Below the pieces are notes generated by a model, which ran no database searches, had not been told where the DNA came from, and was given only the letters and a program-made list of their open reading frames with translations. Shown here one piece after another: positions 54,182 through 63,241 of a stretch of 64,000 nucleotides of DNA. The first letter of the stretch is position 1. Each line of letters begins with the position of its first letter. This DNA is from Variovorax paradoxus (GTDB lineage: Bacteria; Pseudomonadota; Gammaproteobacteria; Burkholderiales; Burkholderiaceae_C): the NCBI RefSeq assembly GCF_030815855.1, contig NZ_JAUSXG010000001.1:4030001-4094000 (forward strand). The letters are read 5' to 3'. The position numbers and the translations under genes are program-made.

Positions 54182-54228
54182 AGTTCCGAGTTACCTGAGA
54201 AGAGTTCTGAGTTAGCTGAGAACCGACA
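54182..54228 (-). repeat. transposon right end with two 21-bp tandem repeats
   Basis: AGTTCCGAGTTACCTGAGAAG (54182-54202) and AGTTCTGAGTTAGCTGAGAAC (54203-54223) differ at 3 of 21 bases. Read on the minus strand they give the same TCTCA-N2-TAACTC-N-GAACT core as the left end. The element terminus CGACA lies at 54224-54228, followed by GCGGA. Confidence 0.8.
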
Positions 54229-54261
54229 GCGGAGTAGGCCGCGTGAATCAGACTCGCGAGC

Positions 54262-54290
54262 CTTGAAACTCCGCCGATTGCCCTTATCAT
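54262..54290 (+). promoter_or_regulatory. groESL promoter (sigma-32-like, also sigma-70-like)
   Basis: CTTGAAA (54262-54268), 12 bp, then CCCTTATC resembles a sigma-32 heat-shock promoter. The same bases read TTGAAA-N16-TATCAT for the housekeeping factor. It is 34 bp from the transposon right end. Confidence 0.65.
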
Positions 54291-54316
54291 TAGCACTCGC
54301 TGCTGATGAGTGCTAA
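54290..54316. promoter_or_regulatory. CIRCE operator (HrcA binding site)
   Basis: TTAGCACTC-N9-GAGTGCTAA is a perfect match to the CIRCE consensus and overlaps the -10 end and transcript start of groESL. HrcA represses here; together with the sigma-32-like promoter this gives dual heat-shock control, as known in betaproteobacteria. Confidence 0.93.
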
Positions 54317-54397
54317 CAAGCCTCGCTTCCAGTCGATGGGCCGCCAGCCTCCGGTTCGGCGCCCGACCACAACCCCGTTTCTTATCCAGGAGATGCA

Positions 54398-54691
54398 ATG
54401 AAACTTCGTCCTTTGGCCGATCGCGTGATCGTCAAGCGTGTTGACAGCGAAACCAAGACCGCCTCCGGCATCGTCATTCCCGACGCAGCCGCCGAAAAGC
54501 CCGATCAGGGCGAAGTCCTGGCCGTCGGCCCGGGCAAGCGCACCGACAAGGGCGACCTGACCGCACTGACCGTCAAGGTCGGCGACCGCGTCCTGTTCGG
54601 CAAGTACAGCGGCCAGACCGTCAAGGTCGATGGCGACGAACTGCTGGTCATGAAGGAAGACGACCTGTTCGCGGTCGTCGAAGCGAAGTGA
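54398..54691 (+). CDS. groES: co-chaperonin GroES
   Basis: This 97-aa protein starts at 54398 with CAGGAG upstream. It has [39 protein letters not shown] (mobile loop) and a C-terminal [21 protein letters not shown], the GroES fold. It caps GroEL. First gene of groES-groEL, 85 bp apart, with CIRCE upstream. Confidence 0.97.
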   Translation: MKLRPLADRVIVKRVDSETKTASGIVIPDAAAEKPDQGEVLAVGPGKRTDKGDLTALTVKVGDRVLFGKYSGQTVKVDGDELLVMKEDDLFAVVEAK

Positions 54692-54770
54692 TTTTGCGGG
54701 ACAGACCAGGCAGGCGCGAAGCGGCTGACTGCTCTGTCCCCAAGTGATTAATTAACTGATTCCGGAGTAA

Positions 54771-56429
<1,659 letters not shown>

Positions 56430-56460
56430 TGTCCGGCTGAGCCTTACGCTCACCAAAACG

Positions 56461-56488
56461 AAAAGGGCCGCGCAAGCGGCCCTTTTTT
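56461..56488 (+). terminator. rho-independent terminator of groESL
   Basis: GGGCCGC (56465-56471), loop GCAA, GCGGCCC (56476-56482) and six T. An A4 run on the left makes it work for convergent xylB also. Confidence 0.9.
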
Positions 56489-56502
56489 ATTGCGCGCTAC
56501 CT

Positions 56503-57972
56503 TTACCGAAACTGGTCTCGCAGCGCCATGTACAACACCTGGAAGCGCGCATGCCGCGTCTTGTGCCCATCGGCCCCTTGGGACGAAGGCACCAGCTGCT
56601 GCCTGACCGGCGGCAGCGTGCACACCTCGGCCACCGTGCCGCCATCGGCCAGCCATGCGAGGCGCGCTGCGCCGAGCGCACCGCCCGTCTCGCTGCCCGC
56701 ATAGAGCGTGAGCGGCACCTGGAAGATGTCGGCCAGCAACTGGCCCCACCAGACGCTGCGCGCACCGCCGCCCACCAGCGCGACTTCGCGCAGCGGCATG
56801 TCGGCCGGCAGGCGCAGCGTGTCGAAGCCGTCGCGCAGTCCGAAGCTCACGCCCTCGACCACGGCATAGGCGATCTCGGCCGGCCCATGCGCATGCGTGA
56901 GGCCGAACAGCGCCCCCTGGGCATTCGGATTGTTGTGCGGCGAACGCTCGCCCGACAGATACGGCAGGAACAGCGGGCAGCGCGCCCGGTCCGCAAGCGC
57001 GACCGATGCCGCAGCTTCGAGCAGCCCAGCCTCATCGGCGAACTTGAACGTCTTCGCGGCCCAGCTCACCGCACTTGCGGCCGAGAGCATCACCGACATC
57101 TGATGCCAGCGCTTCGGCAGCGCATGGCAGAACGCATGCATCGCCTGCGCGGGGTTCGGCAGAAAGCGGTCGGTCGAGACGAACACCACGCCCGAGGTGC
57201 CGAGCGACACGAAGCCCTGCCCCGGCTCCACCAGCCCCATGCCGACAGCGCTCGCGGCGTTGTCGCCCGCGCCGCCGGCGATCAGCACCGTGCCGCTGCC
57301 GACGCCCCAGCGCGCGCCGAGTTCAGTCTTGAGCCGCGCCGACACCTCGCTGCCCTCGACCAGCCGCGGCATGTGGCCGCGCGTCAGCCCGGTGGCCGCG
57401 AGCAGCTCGTCGGACCAGTCGCGCGCACCGACATCGAGCCACAGCGTGCCGGCCGCATCCGACATTTCGCTGACGGCCTCGCCGCTGAGCATGAAGCGCA
57501 GCCAGTCTTTCGGCAGCAGCACGCGCGCCACGCGGTTGAAGATTTCAGGTTCGTGCTCGCGCACCCACAGCAGCTTGGGCGCGGTGAACCCCGGCATCGC
57601 CAGGTTGCCCGCGATTTCGGCGAGGCGCGGCACGGCGCGCGTGAGCGCCACGCACTGCGCGCCGCTGCGGCCGTCGTTCCAAAGGATGGCGGGGCGCAGC
57701 ACCTCGCCCGCGGCATCGAGCAGCGTGGCGCCGTGCATCTGGCCCGAAAGGCCGATGGCACGCACGGCGCGCAGTGCCTCGGCGTGCGCCTCCCGTAGCT
57801 CGGCCATCACCTGCTCGAGCGCCTGCCACCATTGGCCGGGATCCTGCTCCGACCAGAGCGGTTGCGGCCGATCGACCGTGAGTGCTGCGCGTGCCACGCC
57901 GACGATGCGGTGGTCGTCGGCAAGCAGCAGCGCCTTGAGCTCGGAGGTGCCGAGGTCGAGTCCCAGATACAA
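56503..57972 (-). CDS. xylB: xylulokinase
   Basis: This 489-aa FGGY kinase phosphorylates D-xylulose. N-terminal YLGLDLGTSELKALLLAD (phosphate 1) , AIGLSGQMHGATLLD, LWNDGRSGAQC (substrate contacts), GGAGDNAASAVGMG and C-terminal LVGGGARSVWWGQLLADI, the FGGY signature 2. The only start that fits is TTG at 57972, with AGGGAG 8 bp upstream. Last gene of the polyol operon; convergent with groEL. Confidence 0.9.
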   Translation of the reverse strand: MYLGLDLGTSELKALLLADDHRIVGVARAALTVDRPQPLWSEQDPGQWWQALEQVMAELREAHAEALRAVRAIGLSGQMHGATLLDAAGEVLRPAILWNDGRSGAQCVALTRAVPRLAEIAGNLAMPGFTAPKLLWVREHEPEIFNRVARVLLPKDWLRFMLSGEAVSEMSDAAGTLWLDVGARDWSDELLAATGLTRGHMPRLVEGSEVSARLKTELGARWGVGSGTVLIAGGAGDNAASAVGMGLVEPGQGFVSLGTSGVVFVSTDRFLPNPAQAMHAFCHALPKRWHQMSVMLSAASAVSWAAKTFKFADEAGLLEAAASVALADRARCPLFLPYLSGERSPHNNPNAQGALFGLTHAHGPAEIAYAVVEGVSFGLRDGFDTLRLPADMPLREVALVGGGARSVWWGQLLADIFQVPLTLYAGSETGGALGAARLAWLADGGTVAEVCTLPPVRQQLVPSSQGADGHKTRHARFQVLYMALRDQFR

Positions 57973-58022
57973 GATGGTGCTCCCTGATTGCGCTTTGAAT
58001 GCTTGCTGCCGTTGTCTTGAAG

Positions 58023-58961
58023 TCAGCCGAAGCGGGTGTCGGCCTGCCGCCTGAACTCGCTCGGCGTCATGCCCTTGATCTCGAGAAAGCGCCGGTTGAA
58101 GTTCGCCACGTTGTTGAAGCCGACTTGGTAGCAGATGTCCGTCACATAGTGATCGGTCTGCATCAGCAGGTGGCAGGCGCTGTTGATGCGCACGCGGTTG
58201 ACGAAGTCGGTAAAGCTGTTGCCGGTCGAGCGCCTGAAGAAGCGGCTGAAGCGGCTTTCGCTCATGCCGAGTTCGGCCGCCACGTCCGACATCGAGATCG
58301 ACTCCGCCATGTTGGCGGTGATGCGGTTGACGATGTCGTTGATCTTGTCGACCTGCGCATCGCCTTCGATGCCGTGTGCGCCCTGCATCTGAACACTCGA
58401 CAGCAGCCGGTAGTCTGTCCATTGCGCCAGGTCGGCCATGAACTCGAAGAACAGCCCGAGCCGGCGCACGCCGCGCGCGGCCTTGATGTTGTCCCAATGC
58501 GTTTGCGCCTGCTGCGAGAGGCCGAAGAACTCGATGCCGTGGCGCGCCCGTTCGAGCAGCTGCATCACCTCGCGCAATTCGGGAATTTCGGCCGCGGCGC
58601 GCTCGATGGGCTCGTGGCGGAACTGGATCACCCGGTCGCGCCCTTCGGAGCCGCCTTCGGGCACGTCCAGAGAGATCCAGTTGTGCGGCAGCCGAGGTCC
58701 GCAGAGCACGAGGTGCCCGGGCTGGAACGGCCCGATCCAGTCACCGACGAAAGCCTTTCCCGAGGTCTCGGTGATCAGGTGCAGCTCGTAGTCTTCATGA
58801 AAGTGCCACCGCACCAGCGGGCTCGGGAAGCCGTGCGCCAGACAGCGCACCAGGCCGGTTTCGGGAGCCTCGTAGCCCAGCGACGGCGAGCGCGCGATGT
58901 CGCGCTCCAGCTCGGGTTGGCGCTGACGGGGAATCGAGCGTTTGCGTGTGGACGTTGTCAT
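58023..58961 (-). CDS. AraC family regulator (MtlR-like), in frame with the upstream kinase
   Basis: From the ATG at 58961 this is 312 aa. The N-terminus is a cupin sugar-sensing domain (LVRWHFHEDYELHLITETSGKAFVGDWIGPFQPGHLVLCGPRLPHNW), and the C-terminus two HTHs (SMSDVAAELGMSESRFSRFFRRSTGNSFTDFVNRVRI and ITDICYQVGFNNVANFNRRFLEIKGMTPSEFRR). MtlR-type activators with this layout control mannitol/arabinitol operons. No stop separates it from the PfkB kinase, and no good ribosome site precedes the ATG, so it may be made as a fusion (see the kinase). Confidence 0.88.
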   Translation of the reverse strand: MTTSTRKRSIPRQRQPELERDIARSPSLGYEAPETGLVRCLAHGFPSPLVRWHFHEDYELHLITETSGKAFVGDWIGPFQPGHLVLCGPRLPHNWISLDVPEGGSEGRDRVIQFRHEPIERAAAEIPELREVMQLLERARHGIEFFGLSQQAQTHWDNIKAARGVRRLGLFFEFMADLAQWTDYRLLSSVQMQGAHGIEGDAQVDKINDIVNRITANMAESISMSDVAAELGMSESRFSRFFRRSTGNSFTDFVNRVRINSACHLLMQTDHYVTDICYQVGFNNVANFNRRFLEIKGMTPSEFRRQADTRFG

Positions 58962-59942
58962 GGCAGCACCGGTCAGAGCCGGGAAGCGACGGACTGGTTG
59001 TCTTCCTGCCGCCAGCGCCATGTGAACGGCTTCCAGTGTGGGTGGATCAGCCCCCTCGCGGGTGCAGTTCAGCGCCGCGGCGGTGGCCGCGAAGCGCATC
59101 ACCTCGTGCCAAGCTTCGTCGCTCAGTTCGCCGAGCTGGGCGGGGTGCTCGACGCCCTGTGCGAGCAGCGCAACCGAGAGGCCCGCGGTGAACGTGTCGC
59201 CCGCGCCGATGGTGTCGACCACCTCGACGCGCGGCGCCGCCACGGTGAGCGGCGGATGCGCCGTGCGCCAGAGCGTGGCGCCCGCGCCTCCGCGCGTGAC
59301 GATCACCGCGCGCGCGCCGGCCTGCAGGCACTCCGCCGCCAGTGCGTCGACCGGCCAGCCGGGGGCCAGCAGTTCGGCATCTTCGTCGCTGAGCTTGACC
59401 AGATCGGCCATCGCAAACCAGTTCATGACGCGCGCACGATAGGCCGCCATATCGGGAATCAGGCTGGGCCGCACATTGGGATCGAACACGATCACGCGGC
59501 GGCCGGCGTTGGCCGTGACCAGTTCGGCGATGCGCGTGGCCGCGGGCTCCTGCAGCAGCGAGATCGAACCGAAGTGCAGAAAGCGGCAGTCCGCCGGCAG
59601 CTGCGGCAGCGGCTCGGGTGCCCAGGTCGCGTCGGCGCTGCCGCGCGTGTAGAAGGCATAGCGGTTGGTCTGCGGCGTGCGCTCGACAAAGGCCAGGGTC
59701 GACGGTGCATGGGTACGCAGAATGAAGCCCGTATCCACGCCGTTGCGTTCGAGAAAACCCATCAGGCGCTCGCCGAACAGGTCGGTCGACAGCTGGGTGA
59801 GAAATCCGGTCGGCTGTCCAAGGCGCGCGCAGGCCACGGCCGTGTTGAGCGGCGAGCCGCCTTCGTGGCCCAGGAAACCGAGGGTGCCCGCCTCGGTGGC
59901 GGTGAAATCGATCAGGGCTTCGCCCGTGAGTGCAATGCGCAT
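58962..59942 (-). CDS. PfkB carbohydrate kinase (fructokinase-like), no stop before AraC
   Basis: From the ATG at 59942 this domain covers about 327 codons: MRIALTGEALIDFTATEAGT, GGSPLNTAVACARLG (PfkB signature 1), RGSADATWAPEPL, FDPNVRPSLIPD and DTIGAGDTFTAGLSVALL (signature 2, catalytic Asp). It probably phosphorylates fructose from mannitol or sorbitol. The frame stays open through VHMALAAGRQPVRRFPALTG into the AraC start, so the ORF covers 639 codons. A one-base error in this linker would create a TGA, so a sequencing or frameshift cause is possible. It follows the transaldolase by 17 bp. Confidence 0.85.
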
Positions 59943-59959
59943 GGTGGCTGGATTCTCGA

Positions 59960-60631
59960 TCAAGACAGGGCGCGAGCATCGGCCAGAAAGCCGCGTTCTG
60001 CGGCCAGCGTGGCGGGATGATCGAGCAGTTCGGCAAAGAGGCGCGGCGGAATCGTGATGGCTCCCACGCCCAACCCCAGCAGCGAAAGATACGCCTCGCG
60101 CGAGCGGATGCTGGCCACCAGCAGGCGCGTGCCGGACGAAGGCCGCTGCGCCACCAGGGCCTGCATCTGCGCGATGAGCGCCAGCCCGTCGATGCCGGCG
60201 TCTTCGAGCCGCCCCAGGTAGGGCGCCGCGTAGGCGGCACCCAGTTGTGCCGCAAAGTGCGCCTGCTCGGGCGCGTAGACGGCGGTCCACGTCACGGGCA
60301 CGCCTTGCGCAATGAGCCGAGCACCGGCATCGAGGCCCTGGCGCGTGGCGGGAATCTTGATGACGAGGCGGCCCGGCTCAAAGTGCGAGAGCAGCGCCTG
60401 CGCGTCCTCGAGCATGCCGTCGACTTCGCTGGAGTACACCTGCGCCTGCACTTGTCGTGCACCCAGCTCGATGCAGCGCTTCAGCAAGCCGGGCACTTCG
60501 CCGCGGCCCACACCGGCGCGCTGCAGCAAGGTCGGATTGGTCGTCACGCCATGCACCACGGGGTGCGGCAGGCAGGTCTGCAGTTCTGCCAGGTCGGCGC
60601 TGTCGAGGTACAGATGGAAATCTTCGTTCAT
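59960..60631 (-). CDS. transaldolase/fructose-6-phosphate aldolase-like protein
   Basis: This 223-aa TIM-barrel protein has YLDSADLAEL, GVTTNPTLL (FSA/TalC signature), Lys in RLVIKIPAT (Schiff base) and GADAITIPPRL-type end (GVGAITIPPRLF). It is the size of fructose-6-phosphate aldolase, shorter than classical transaldolase. It precedes the kinase in the operon and would act on sugar phosphates. Confidence 0.85.
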   Translation of the reverse strand: MNEDFHLYLDSADLAELQTCLPHPVVHGVTTNPTLLQRAGVGRGEVPGLLKRCIELGARQVQAQVYSSEVDGMLEDAQALLSHFEPGRLVIKIPATRQGLDAGARLIAQGVPVTWTAVYAPEQAHFAAQLGAAYAAPYLGRLEDAGIDGLALIAQMQALVAQRPSSGTRLLVASIRSREAYLSLLGLGVGAITIPPRLFAELLDHPATLAAERGFLADARALS

Positions 60632-60986
60632 GGGTGTGCACTATGCCAACGGATGTGTGCGTTCGGGGTGCGTTTGTCCGGGGTGGGTTTGTTCAGGGCG
60701 CGTGCACAGGCCACCGGGTACTCCCCTCCGCGAATGTCCCCCGGCTTCGCCTCCTCCTTGATTTCGCTGCGGGGAGCACCCGATGCCCTGTGCACACCGA
60801 GCGCTGCGCTTGTTCCGTTCGATCAACGACCGCTCTGAATCACGCTCCCGCTGATGGGGTGCCTTGCGCAGCGAAATCAAGGGGGAGGCCGCAGGCCGGA
60901 GGACATTCGCGGAGCAAGGTACCCCGTCGGCGGGAGCGCGCCCTGAATGCCTCCCGCCGCGACGAACAGAAAAGCAAGCCTTCATC
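60632..60986. other. intergenic stretch with repeats, 355 bp
   Basis: Between the transaldolase and the SDR gene there is no gene. Short tandem repeats of a TGCGTTTGTCCGGGG type (about 60657-60702) precede a long inverted repeat. The overlap-coupled gene order is broken here. Confidence 0.6.
60716..60926. repeat. long imperfect inverted repeat (REP-like)
   Basis: The arms are about 70 bp: 60716-60786 (TCCGCGAATGTCC, CTTGATTTCGCTGCG, AGCACCCGATGCC) and 60852-60926 in reverse (the same blocks with changes). They are separated by 65 bp. Such elements are repeated in Variovorax-type genomes and could be mobilised by TnpA-REP proteins such as the one at 1-68. Confidence 0.7.
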
Positions 60987-61775
60987 TCAACTCATCACAT
61001 TACCGCCATCGACATTCAAGGTCTGCGCCGTGATGTAACGGGCCTCGTCGCTGGCAAGGAATACCGCCGCCCCCGCGATGTCGGCCGGCACGCCCATGCG
61101 GCCGAGCGGCACCTCGAGGCCGACGCGCCGCTTCTTCTCGCCGGGCGGCAGCCCTTCGGCCTTGGCGAACAGGCTGTCGACATGGTCCCACATCGGCGTG
61201 TCGACCACCCCGGGTGCAATGCCGTTGACGCGGATGCCGTGCGGCGCCATGGCGAGCGCGGCGCTCTGGGTGTAGCTGATGACCGCGGCCTTGGTGGCGC
61301 AGTAGTGCGACACCAAGGCCTCGCCGCGGCGCCCCGCCTGCGAGGCCATGTTGATGACCGACGCGCCCTGCGTACCGGCCTCGACCATGTGGCGCAGCAC
61401 GGCCTGCATGACGAAGAACATGCCCTTCACGTTGACCGCGAAGAGCCTGTCGAAGGATGCTTCGTCGCTGTCGAGCAGCGGCGCAAGGTCGAACACGGCC
61501 GCGTTGTTGAACAGCGTGTGGATCGGGCCGAAGGCGACCTGTGCCTCCGCGAGCAGGTGCGAGATGCCCTGCGTGTCGGTGACGTCGGCCGCGATGTAGG
61601 CCAGGCGGTCGGGATGCTGCTGCAACAGAGCCCGCACCGCTTCGGGTGCCGCGGCCATGCGGTCGACCACGCTGCAGCGCGCGCCTTCGGCAATGCAGGC
61701 CTCGGCCACCGCGAGACCGATGCCGCCGCCGGCACCGGTCAGCAGCACGTGGCGGTTCTTCAAGCGTTCGGTCAT
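60987..61775 (-). CDS. SDR family oxidoreductase (sorbitol/L-iditol 2-dehydrogenase-like)
   Basis: This 262-aa dehydrogenase has TGAGGGIGLAVAEACIAEG (NAD), NNAAVFDLAP, the catalytic Ser-Tyr-Lys in INMASQAGRRGEALVSHYCATKAA and VNGIAPGVVDTPMW. This matches polyol SDRs of the SmoS/PolS type that oxidise sorbitol to fructose. Its start overlaps the stop of the next enzyme gene upstream (ATGA). Confidence 0.88.
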   Translation of the reverse strand: MTERLKNRHVLLTGAGGGIGLAVAEACIAEGARCSVVDRMAAAPEAVRALLQQHPDRLAYIAADVTDTQGISHLLAEAQVAFGPIHTLFNNAAVFDLAPLLDSDEASFDRLFAVNVKGMFFVMQAVLRHMVEAGTQGASVINMASQAGRRGEALVSHYCATKAAVISYTQSAALAMAPHGIRVNGIAPGVVDTPMWDHVDSLFAKAEGLPPGEKKRRVGLEVPLGRMGVPADIAGAAVFLASDEARYITAQTLNVDGGNVMS

Positions 61776-63223
61776 GTCGTTGCTCCTGAATTCACGAAAC
61801 CTGCCACGCGCCTACTCGCGCCTCGCACGGCATCGATCAGCCGCGCATCGCCTGCGGTGGAGCCCCACAGCCCGGCGTCCGAACACAGCGCGAGCACCGG
61901 ATCGGCGGCGCCGCAGATGGCGTGCGCCACGGCCTCGTCCATGCCTTGGTCCTGGTAGGCATAGGGCAGCGCCCTGCGATGCCAGCGCTGCAAGAAGGCG
62001 AGGAACAGCGCGGGCAGCATCGCGACGCTGTCGATTGGCTGCCCCGCGGCCAGCCGCTCGCGCACCGTGGGCGCGATGAAGCCCGGGATCTTCGAGAAGC
62101 CGTCGGCGGCCACGCGCTGGTTGGTGTCGCGGATCGCGGGGTTGCCGAAGCGCTCGAGCACCACGTCGCGGTAGGCCGCGAGGTCGATGGGGCTCGGATT
62201 GAGGCACGGGATCACGTCATCGGTCACGTAGTCATACGCCATCTTGCGGATGGCCGCGTGGTGCGTGCCTTCGTGGATGAAGCTCAGCCCGGCCAGCGTG
62301 CCGGCCCAGGCAATGCAGCTGTGCGTGGCATTGAGGATGCGGATCTTGGCCTCTTCATAGGGCTGCACCGATTCGACCAGCTCCACGCCGACACGGCCCC
62401 AGTCGGGCCGGCCGGCCACGAAGTTGTCTTCGATCACCCACTGGATAAAGCTCTCGCCGGTGATCGCGGCCGCATCGTCGCGGCCCGTCGCAGTCTTCAC
62501 GCGCGCACGCAGCTCGGGCGGCGGGCGCGGCGTGATGCGGTCGACCATTGCGTTCGGACAGGCGGTGTTCGCTTGCACCCAGGCGAGCAGTTCGGCATCG
62601 CCCGCGCGCTCGATGAACTCGAGCAAACCAGCGTGGAAGCGCTCGCCGTTGTGGCGCAGGTTGTCGCAGTTGAGCAACGTGACCGGCCCGGCCTGCGCGG
62701 CCTTGCGCGCGCGCAGGATCGCGCAGACGGCGCCGTAGATCGTCACGCCTTCGCCACCCGCCTCACGGCGGCGTGCGCGCTCGATATCGGCCGCAAGGTC
62801 GCCGAACGACAGGTCCAGCTTGCCCTTGGTGTCGAGGTAGTAGCCGGCTTCGGTCACGGTGAAGGACACGATGCGCGTGGACGGCGCGGCGCCGCGCGCG
62901 ACCACGGCGGCCAACGAAGGCTCCCACGGCAGCACTTCGCGGATGGCTTCGATCTGCTCGTAGCGGTACTCGCCGGCCGGCGACACGGTTTCGAGCGTGT
63001 AGCGCCCGCCCTGCGCCTGCAGCGCCGCAACGACGTCGGTCATGTCGGGCCGGATGTTGGCGCCCGAGAGCGACCAGCGGGTGTCACCCGCTTCGATCAG
63101 CCTTTGCAGGTAGACGGCCTGATGGGCGCGATGAAACGAGCCGAGTCCGAGGTGAAGCACCGTGAACTCCGAAGGAGCCAGAGGTGGAGTTGGCGCATCG
63201 AGAGGCGCGGTGGCAAGGGTCAC
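61772..63223 (-). CDS. mannitol dehydrogenase family protein (D-arabinitol 4-dehydrogenase-like)
   Basis: This 483-aa long-chain polyol dehydrogenase has VLHLGLGSFHRAHQAVYLQ (NAD loop), SFTVTEAGYY, TLLNCDNLRHNG, MVDRITPR, and the catalytic Lys in PYEEAKIRILNATHSCIAWAG. It could be DalD (arabinitol to xylulose) or MtlD (mannitol to fructose); the downstream xylulokinase and fructokinase fit both. It starts at a GTG at 63223, 18 bp after the ABC gene stop. Confidence 0.9.
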   Translation of the reverse strand: MTLATAPLDAPTPPLAPSEFTVLHLGLGSFHRAHQAVYLQRLIEAGDTRWSLSGANIRPDMTDVVAALQAQGGRYTLETVSPAGEYRYEQIEAIREVLPWEPSLAAVVARGAAPSTRIVSFTVTEAGYYLDTKGKLDLSFGDLAADIERARRREAGGEGVTIYGAVCAILRARKAAQAGPVTLLNCDNLRHNGERFHAGLLEFIERAGDAELLAWVQANTACPNAMVDRITPRPPPELRARVKTATGRDDAAAITGESFIQWVIEDNFVAGRPDWGRVGVELVESVQPYEEAKIRILNATHSCIAWAGTLAGLSFIHEGTHHAAIRKMAYDYVTDDVIPCLNPSPIDLAAYRDVVLERFGNPAIRDTNQRVAADGFSKIPGFIAPTVRERLAAGQPIDSVAMLPALFLAFLQRWHRRALPYAYQDQGMDEAVAHAICGAADPVLALCSDAGLWGSTAGDARLIDAVRGASRRVAGFVNSGATT

Positions 63224-63241
63224 GGGAATGTCCGGAAGAAA

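Larger units (their letters stand above)
40651..54228. mobile_element. 13.6-kb transposon with 5-bp target duplication, carrying nuclease-STAND genes
   Basis: The left terminus TGTCGATGTTCGTTTAACTC and the right terminus read inwards on the minus strand, TGTCGGTTCTCAGCTAACTC, agree in TGTCG, a 9-base spacer and TAACTC-N-GAA, with TAACTC at exactly the same offset (14). Outside, the 5 bases GCGGA occur at 40646-40650 and at 54229-54233. TGT...ACA ends, 5-bp duplications and arrays of subterminal transposase sites are typical of Tn7-, Tn5053/Tn402- or Mu-like (DDE, TniA/TnsB) elements. No such transposase gene is inside, so the element is presumably non-autonomous or decayed. Confidence 0.8.
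53791..54261. other. stretch with integrase scrap and transposon right end
   Basis: After the second STAND gene there is no intact gene until groES. The stretch holds a tyrosine-integrase fragment on the minus strand, the repeated right end and the target duplication. A 218-codon minus frame (53293-53949) is mostly antisense of the STAND gene. Confidence 0.6.
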
